Shown here: in pieces, positions 58,801 to 63,563 of the stretch
Position numbering within the stretch: position 1 is the stretch's first letter
Layout: the number at the start of each line of letters is the position of its first letter
Origin: an uncultured Eubacteriales bacterium
GTDB taxonomy: Bacteria; Bacillota; Clostridia; Oscillospirales; Acutalibacteraceae
Assembly (NCBI GenBank): GCA_949292775.1
Contig: CASFBL010000012.1
Span: 1-63,563 of the forward strand
Direction of reading: 5' to 3'
Length of the DNA stretch: 63,563 bases
Translations under genes and position numbers: made by a program
The notes under the pieces: model-generated
What the model saw: only the letters and a program-made list of their open reading frames with translations
What the model was told of the DNA's origin: nothing
Databases searched by the model: none

Positions 58801-58815
58801 AAATACAATTCAGAA

Positions 58816-58844
58816 TTGCGTTTTTTTGTGCGGTGTGTTAAAAT
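58816..58844 (+). promoter_or_regulatory. Promoter of the dockerin-bearing hydrolase
   Basis: TTGCGT (58816-58821) and TAAAAT (58839-58844), 17 bases apart. Confidence 0.68.
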
Positions 58845-58881
58845 AGTTATGTATAATTTTCCAATAGGGGGAGGAAGTTTT

Positions 58882-60879
58882 ATGACAAAGTTCACCTGGA
58901 AAAAGGGAATCAGTCTTTTGCTTGTGCTTGCTTTGGCCGTTTCTTTGGCAGTTCCGGCGCTTGCAGCTGACGACAAAGATGAGAACCCTATTCTAATCGT
59001 TTCCGGCTTTGCGGAGTATACGCTTGTTGACCCTGCAACCGGGGAATCGGCTTTCGGCAACACCGACGCCATTATCAACACGGTAACGGGCGTTCTGCCC
59101 TCCTTGCTGACCCTGCTGGGTTCAGGCAAGACGCAGGCCGACTATGACGCGTTTTGCGATGCGGCTCTGCCCGCTGTCAACGCTTTGTTTGACAAGATTG
59201 CCTGCAACCCGGACGGCACCGTGAAATATCCGGAGGTCGCGATTAAAACGCAGACAAAGGGTTCGGTGGAAACACTGGGGCTCGACTATGTTATGCAGGC
59301 TGACGCCTTTGACAAAGACTTGGTGCGCGGTGCGGTTGACGCCGTCGGCGCAGACAAGGTTTATGTCTATGGCTTGGACTGGCGGCTTGACCCGCTGGTT
59401 GTCGCTGACGACATCAACGAATGGATACAGATGATTAAAGAAGAGACCGGCTGTGCAAAGGTTTCGCTGGCCGGCATCAGCATGGGCGGCGTTATGGTTT
59501 CTGCCTATGTTGCCAAATACGGCACTGCAGATATCAGCAACATCACCATGATTTCGGCGGCGTGGACGGGGCTTTCCTATATCGGCAAGCTGTTCACCGG
59601 CGGCGTTTCGGTGGATGAGCAGGGCCTTTACAACATGCTCACCCAGGCAATCGGCACCGATGTTTTAAGCAACATCCTTGGCTCGACCAACATTCTCGAA
59701 CAGGCTATCGGCCTTGTGGACGCTCTTGTTGCCGCAGACGGTGACCGCATTTTCTCAGAATGCCTGATTCCGGCATTTGGCTATAACCCGGGAATTTGGT
59801 CTTTCGTTCCCGCCAAGGATTATGAAGCGGCAAAATCGTTTATGTTTGCCAGAATGACCTCTACTGAAGAGGAAAAATCCGCTTTGGAGGCGAAGCTGGA
59901 CGCCTACCATGAAATTCAGGTGAATGCAAAATCCACTTTGGAAAAGGCACAAGAAGACGGCGTTTGTGTCGCAATCATCTCCAACTACAATTTCCAAATG
60001 CCGCCGGTTTCCACCACCTCCGCCATGACAGGCGACCAGGTCATTGAAACGGCGCACACGAGCGGCTTTGCCACCTGTGCAGAAATCGGCAAGACACTGC
60101 CGGATTCCTATAAAGACGGCAAATATGTTTCACCGGACCGCATGATTGATGCTTCCACCTGCTATTTCCCGCAGCAGACATGGTTCGTTAAAAATATGAA
60201 GCATGTGGAATTCTCCAACGAGAAAAACCAATGCAAATTCTATGCATGGCTCATGACTGCCGACAAACAGGTCACCGTAGACGATAACTCTGACTACCCG
60301 CAGTTCATGGTCTATAATGCAGAAACCAAAGTGCTTTCTCCCCTTGCCAACATTCGCGGCGATGTCAATTTTGACGGGCAGGTCAACTTGGTGGACGCAC
60401 GGTTGGTGCTTCGCTACACCAAATCTTTAGAAACCCTTTCTGAAGTGGCAAAAGAAGCGGCAGACATGGACGAAAACAACAATGTAAACATCTTGGACGC
60501 CAAGGCCATTATGAATTTTTACGCTGGAATTGACACCGCTGACAACACACCGTCTCTGTTCACCACTGACAGCGTGACAAACGAAGACACCGGCGCCGAA
60601 ATTTTAGACCAGGCACAGGAAAGCACAGCGGAAATTCGCGACGCTTTGGAGGGCGCTGTCGGACAAATCGGCGAGCTGCTCCCGTTTAACAGCGCCGCAG
60701 AGATGAAGAGCGTTTTGCCTGACACCGATGAGATTTTGAACGCACTGCCCGAAATCACTTTCCCGCAGGCAGAGACCGAAACACAGCCTGCAGCAGAAAC
60801 AGAAACTGACGCACAGGACGCAGACGAACCAACGACTGCGGCGGCGACGGAAACAGTTACCGAAGTCCCTGCGGCGTAA
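58882..60879 (+). CDS. Secreted lipase-like alpha/beta hydrolase with dockerin module
   Basis: The 665-residue product has a signal peptide (residues 1-24, ending ALA) and a hydrolase domain with the nucleophile elbow GISMGG at Ser200. A dockerin type I domain follows (about residues 493-549): two calcium-binding repeats GDVNFDGQVNLVDARLVLR and DMDENNNVNILDAKAIM. The last 120 residues are Glu/Thr/Ala-rich and probably disordered. Dockerins normally bind a cohesin on a scaffoldin or cell-surface protein; no cohesin gene is in the window. The start is ATG 58882, behind GGGGGAGGAAG. It is monocistronic. Confidence 0.85.
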   Translation: MTKFTWKKGISLLLVLALAVSLAVPALAADDKDENPILIVSGFAEYTLVDPATGESAFGNTDAIINTVTGVLPSLLTLLGSGKTQADYDAFCDAALPAVNALFDKIACNPDGTVKYPEVAIKTQTKGSVETLGLDYVMQADAFDKDLVRGAVDAVGADKVYVYGLDWRLDPLVVADDINEWIQMIKEETGCAKVSLAGISMGGVMVSAYVAKYGTADISNITMISAAWTGLSYIGKLFTGGVSVDEQGLYNMLTQAIGTDVLSNILGSTNILEQAIGLVDALVAADGDRIFSECLIPAFGYNPGIWSFVPAKDYEAAKSFMFARMTSTEEEKSALEAKLDAYHEIQVNAKSTLEKAQEDGVCVAIISNYNFQMPPVSTTSAMTGDQVIETAHTSGFATCAEIGKTLPDSYKDGKYVSPDRMIDASTCYFPQQTWFVKNMKHVEFSNEKNQCKFYAWLMTADKQVTVDDNSDYPQFMVYNAETKVLSPLANIRGDVNFDGQVNLVDARLVLRYTKSLETLSEVAKEAADMDENNNVNILDAKAIMNFYAGIDTADNTPSLFTTDSVTNEDTGAEILDQAQESTAEIRDALEGAVGQIGELLPFNSAAEMKSVLPDTDEILNALPEITFPQAETETQPAAETETDAQDADEPTTAAATETVTEVPAA

Positions 60880-60892
60880 CACACAACCGGCA

Positions 60893-60928
60893 ACAAAAAG
60901 CCTGCCAGAATTGGCAGGCTTTTTTATT
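60893..60928 (+). terminator. Terminator of the dockerin hydrolase gene
   Basis: A 9-bp stem (60899-60907 with 60912-60920) is followed by TTTTTATTAT. Confidence 0.88.
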
Positions 60929-60995
60929 ATCAAAACAGGCGTTCCGATATATTCGATTTCCGGGTATGAACTCTCTAACGGCTTAATACTTCTGT

Positions 60996-61033
60996 AAAAA
61001 GAAAAAGCTCCTCATTCGAAAATGAGGAGCTTT
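60996..61033 (-). terminator. Terminator directly after tRNA-Thr
   Basis: The arms 61003-61016 and 61021-61034 share their outermost base with the tRNA CCA end. A TTCG tetraloop and a T-rich tail on the minus strand complete it. Confidence 0.85.
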
Positions 61034-61109
61034 TGGAGCTGCTAACCAGATTCGAACTGGTGACCTCGTCCTTACCAAGGACGTGCTCTACCACCTGAGC
61101 CATAGCAGC
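61034..61109 (-). tRNA. tRNA-Thr(GGT)
   Basis: Read on the minus strand it begins GCTGCTATGGCTCAGGTGG and ends TAGCAGC plus discriminator T and an encoded CCA. The anticodon arm is CGTCC-TTGGTAA-GGACG, giving anticodon GGT (codon ACC/ACU). The acceptor stem GCTGCTA/TAGCAGC has seven pairs, and the T-loop is GTTCGAATC. It is monocistronic, with its own promoter and terminator. Confidence 0.97.
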
Positions 61110-61142
61110 ATAATTTGCAGCACCTTTTGTGGCGCAGAAGTT

Positions 61143-61172
61143 ATTATACACAATCCCCCTGCCGGTTGTCAA
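61143..61172 (-). promoter_or_regulatory. Promoter of tRNA-Thr
   Basis: Minus-strand TTGACA (61167-61172) and TATAAT (61143-61148), 18 bases apart; fully consensus hexamers. Confidence 0.86.
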
Positions 61173-61341
61173 TCCTTTTTTTCTTTGTTTCAGAGACTTT
61201 TTGCGAAAAAGGGCGATGTTTGCATAATTTTTCCACTTATGGGCAATACTTTTGAAAGAGCCTGCGCCGTTTTTCGCAGGATTTTGTTGCGATTTTCGAA
61301 AAAAAGAGGGTCGTTTCCCCCAAAGGCACAGAAAAAATGGC

Positions 61342-61370
61342 TTGCAACGCTTGTCGAAAAAGAGTATAAT
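61342..61370 (+). promoter_or_regulatory. Promoter of the PHP phosphoesterase gene
   Basis: TTGCAA (61342-61347) and TATAAT (61365-61370), 17 bases apart, leaving a leader of about 107 bases. Confidence 0.76.
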
Positions 61371-61483
61371 AAGCATAGTATTTATGATATATTGAGGGAT
61401 TTTGCGTTGATTTTTCCTCAGGTTTACAATTTATTCATGTTTTATATTCGTTTTTTTGTGTAGAAGATTAGGAGGATTTTTTC

Positions 61484-62371
61484 GTGCGCGGAGATTTACA
61501 TTGCCACACCAAACTTTCAGACGGTTCTTTGGGGATTGAGGACTTGATTACGCTTGCCAAAAAACGCGGTATTGAAGCGATTGCCATTACAGACCACGAC
61601 TGCCTTGCGGGCACGGTTCGCGGTAAAATCATCGGTGACCGTTTCGGTGTGCAGGTCATTCCCGGTGTGGAACTTTCCGCTACGGATACAAAAACCGGTA
61701 AAAAGGTGCATTTGCTTTGCTATTTGAGCGATTACCCGGATCGCCTTGAGGGTCTTTGCCACCGCAATTCGCTGGCGCGCAAAAAAGCCGCGCACTACAT
61801 GATGCTGCAAGTGGCAAAACGCTACCCCGTTGCGGCGGAATTGATTGTAAAATGCGCCACCGGCTCGACCAACATTTACAAACAGCACATTATGCAGGCG
61901 CTTATGGAGTGCGGTTTTGCCCGCGAATTTTACGGGGATATGTATCACAAGCTGTTTGACAAAGATTCACCGGACAGTGTGCTGGTATCGCCGAAATATC
62001 CCGATATTGAAGAGGTACTGACCGCCATTCACGACGCAGGCGGCATTGCGGTGCTCGCGCACCCGTATTTCTTTGACAACCTTGACTCTCTGCCGCGGCT
62101 TGTTGAAAAAGGTCTTGACGGCATCGAAGTCTGGCACCCCTGTGCAACGGAAGAACAGCAGGCAGAGCTTAAAAAGATTGCCACCAAAAACAAGCTTTTA
62201 ATGACCGGCGGCACAGATTTTCACGGGCTTTATAATTTAGACCCGGTTTCTATCGGCGATGTGCTGACGCCTGACGATGCCATGGCAAAGCTGCTCGGCT
62301 ATAAGGCAAAGCAGAAGCGCCTGGCGCGCAAAGCGGCGAAAGCGGCTCAGCTTGCAAACGACGCCGGCTAA
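61484..62371 (+). CDS. PHP-domain phosphoesterase
   Basis: The 295-residue product shows the PHP metal-binding motifs in order: DLHCHTKLSDGS (about residues 4-15), TDHDC, PGVELSA, LAHPYFFD and TGGTDFHG near the end. Relatives hydrolyse 3',5'-bisphosphates or RNA 5' ends; the substrate is uncertain. The start is GTG 61484 with AGGAGGA upstream. It is followed after 18 bases by an unknown gene. Confidence 0.9.
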   Translation: MRGDLHCHTKLSDGSLGIEDLITLAKKRGIEAIAITDHDCLAGTVRGKIIGDRFGVQVIPGVELSATDTKTGKKVHLLCYLSDYPDRLEGLCHRNSLARKKAAHYMMLQVAKRYPVAAELIVKCATGSTNIYKQHIMQALMECGFAREFYGDMYHKLFDKDSPDSVLVSPKYPDIEEVLTAIHDAGGIAVLAHPYFFDNLDSLPRLVEKGLDGIEVWHPCATEEQQAELKKIATKNKLLMTGGTDFHGLYNLDPVSIGDVLTPDDAMAKLLGYKAKQKRLARKAAKAAQLANDAG

Positions 62372-62389
62372 CAACGGAGGAACAACCCA

Positions 62390-62956
62390 ATGGAAGACAG
62401 CGATATTAAAATTTTTGGTAAAGAGCAAGCCGCAGGCGACTGTGACGAGCTGCGTTTTATTGCACTGATGGAGCGAGAGCGTTCCAACGGCAACATTGAT
62501 GAAGCCGTGCGTTTGGGCGATTACCTTTCGGATATTTTCTTGGATGAAGAAGGACTTTTACAGCGGCTCGCGCCGTTTATCGGCAACACCGATTTCCCGT
62601 GTGATGTGCTGTTTCAAATTAAAATTTTGATGTTCTTCACCGCAGAATATACGATTAACCGCGTTTTGCCGAATACCATTCTGACAAGCACCGCGGTAAA
62701 CGCTCTTTACGGCAACATTAAAAACGGCGACAGCGCGTTTTACACCGAATTTTCCGACGGCGCAGAATACAGCTTTTATTATCTCGCCATGCGCAAGGAA
62801 AGCCAAAGCGTGATTACCGAAATCGGCAAGGCGTTTGCCATGCTTTGCGGCAAAGAGGACGACCAAAGCTTTATTGACCTTGGCAAGCGGCTGTTTAATC
62901 TTGTTTCCGACGAAGTCACGGAAATCACCGATATGTTTAACTTTGTGGACGCATAA
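62390..62956 (+). CDS. Uncharacterised helical protein
   Basis: A 188-residue cytoplasmic, acidic, mainly helical protein with no recognised motif. It opens with an acidic stretch and includes KILMFFTAEYTINRVLPNT in the middle and FIDLGKRLFNLVSDEV near the end. The start ATG follows GGAGG. It is cotranscribed with the PHP gene and may be a partner. Confidence 0.62.
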   Translation: MEDSDIKIFGKEQAAGDCDELRFIALMERERSNGNIDEAVRLGDYLSDIFLDEEGLLQRLAPFIGNTDFPCDVLFQIKILMFFTAEYTINRVLPNTILTSTAVNALYGNIKNGDSAFYTEFSDGAEYSFYYLAMRKESQSVITEIGKAFAMLCGKEDDQSFIDLGKRLFNLVSDEVTEITDMFNFVDA

Positions 62957-62966
62957 AACAAAATAT

Positions 62967-62998
62967 AAAAAGCGCTCGAAAAACGGGCGCTTTTTTCA
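62967..62998 (+). terminator. Terminator of the PHP operon
   Basis: A 12-bp stem with one wobble (62967-62978 with 62984-62995), followed by more T residues. Confidence 0.82.
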
Positions 62999-63119
62999 TG
63001 TAAAAAAGAACCCTGCAAAATGATGAGGTTCCGTAACGAATGTTTTGAAAACAAGCGATAAAGACGATCGGTACGGTATATTGCAGAAAATCTAAAATTT
63101 AAAGTTGGAGGAAACTGCA

Positions 63120-63491
63120 ATGAAATCATTATTTGAAGAAACAGGCGGGACTTATACACTGCAAGGCGACTATTACTTTCCAAACCTCACTCTGCCAGCC
63201 GAAGAAAATAGGCCCATAGGGATATGGGGACAGCGGCACGCAAGGTATCTTAAACAGCACTATAAAGTTCGGTATTACAACCTACTGACAAGCGGTAAGC
63301 TGAACGGTTATCTTGCGGATATCGACAAGCAGGCGGAAGCAATGTTTTCCCGACTGCTAGAACAGATGGCAGAGCATGAGGGCATAACCGAAGAACTGAA
63401 AGCCGAACATCCGATGGAAGGGATAGGCAGGATGAACGCACTGCGTGAATCGGCAGTGGAAATTGTAAACGCAGAAGTAATTTTCGCATAA
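63120..63491 (+). CDS. TnpV-like protein of mobile elements
   Basis: The 123-residue product follows the TnpV pattern: GGTYTLQGDYYFPNLTLPAE, then ENRPIGIWGQRHARYLKQH and LLTSGKLNGYLADIDKQA. TnpV proteins are small cargo or accessory proteins of transposons and conjugative elements in Clostridia and Bacteroidia; their function is unknown. The start is ATG 63120 with GGAGGAA upstream. It lies near the right edge, so an element probably starts here and continues past the window. Confidence 0.82.
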   Translation: MKSLFEETGGTYTLQGDYYFPNLTLPAEENRPIGIWGQRHARYLKQHYKVRYYNLLTSGKLNGYLADIDKQAEAMFSRLLEQMAEHEGITEELKAEHPMEGIGRMNALRESAVEIVNAEVIFA

Positions 63492-63563
63492 ACCGAAGCC
63501 GATAGGAAAGCGGTGTCATCAAACCTGTAACGCTTTGAAACACAAAAACGAGGGGTAAGGTAC

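Larger units (their letters stand above)
61110..61483. other. Intergenic region with two divergent promoters
   Basis: About 370 bases. It holds the tRNA-Thr promoter (61143-61172) and the PHP-gene promoter (61342-61370). Between them I see only a GC hairpin around 61262-61280 (CCTGCG with CGCAGG). No further gene or structured RNA is recognised. Confidence 0.55.

Noticed and set aside
1-63563. CRISPR array, rRNA operon or prophage
   Set aside because: No regularly spaced direct repeats, no rRNA-like segments and no phage structural genes were seen. The only mobile-element trace is TnpV at the right end.

Overview
The window looks like a chromosomal segment of a Gram-positive anaerobe of the class Clostridia, most likely Oscillospirales/Ruminococcaceae-like. 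The grounds are strong AGGAGG-type ribosome binding sites, consensus sigma-A promoters, a T-box leader, a GlnRS gene beside GluRS, a GlgC/GlgD glycogen operon, a dockerin-bearing secreted hydrolase, sortase-type surface proteins and a TnpV-type mobile-element gene at the right edge. GC is moderate. Most of the window is housekeeping; the lineage is inferred from gene content, not from a marker gene.

Layout. 0-4.2 kb (minus): gltX, glnS and a four-helix membrane protein. 4.4-5.4 kb (plus): a surface-anchored alpha/beta hydrolase. 5.5-14.4 kb (minus): the translation/transcription operon rimP-nusA-ylxR-ylxQ-infB-rbfA-nrnA-truB-ribF, possibly continuing into an iron alcohol dehydrogenase. 14.5-15.6 kb: a 62-aa small protein and a secreted protein with a sortase-like tail. 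15.9-20.4 kb (minus): rlmB, a large degenerate P-type-ATPase-like protein and mgtC. 20.5-21.9 kb (plus): a Fur-family regulator with its own operator and a predicted heavy-metal exporter. 21.9-24.5 kb: murA and fba. 24.6-26.2 kb: an unknown protein with an apparently dead P-loop, and a 40-aa ORF between a perfect promoter and a perfect terminator. 26.2-28.4 kb (minus): a sortase cassette (candidate substrate, sortase, membrane partner). 28.5-31.7 kb: gapA, an orphan HATPase protein, and a DUF1836 regulator with a YbjQ protein. 31.7-35.6 kb: a two-component system, queT with a preQ1-riboswitch-like leader, a PAP2 phosphatase and a GNAT. 35.7-41.9 kb (minus): the glycogen operon glgB-glgC-glgD-(zinc ribbon protein)-glgA. 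42.1-45.4 kb: ddl-DUF1934-argS. 45.6-50.4 kb: an unknown protein, fabG, and an ECF sigma factor with a membrane beta-propeller protein. 50.4-53.6 kb: a T-box leader followed by malQ and a TrpB2-type trpB. 53.8-57.8 kb: an unknown protein, rarA, a HAD phosphatase and a membrane-anchored propeller-like protein. 57.9-63.5 kb: an S1-domain protein, a dockerin-bearing lipase-like protein, tRNA-Thr(GGT), a PHP phosphoesterase, an unknown protein and TnpV.

The most unusual items are: the pseudo-P-type ATPase cotranscribed with mgtC; the self-contained sortase cassette with a non-LPxTG tail; an amino-acid-sensing T-box placed in front of an alpha-glucanotransferase gene; a pseudoknot leader in front of queT; and the isolated 40-aa ORF. 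None was tested by a database search. All functional calls rest on motifs and on family knowledge. Many start codons were moved inward to an ATG, GTG or TTG that has a proper ribosome binding site.
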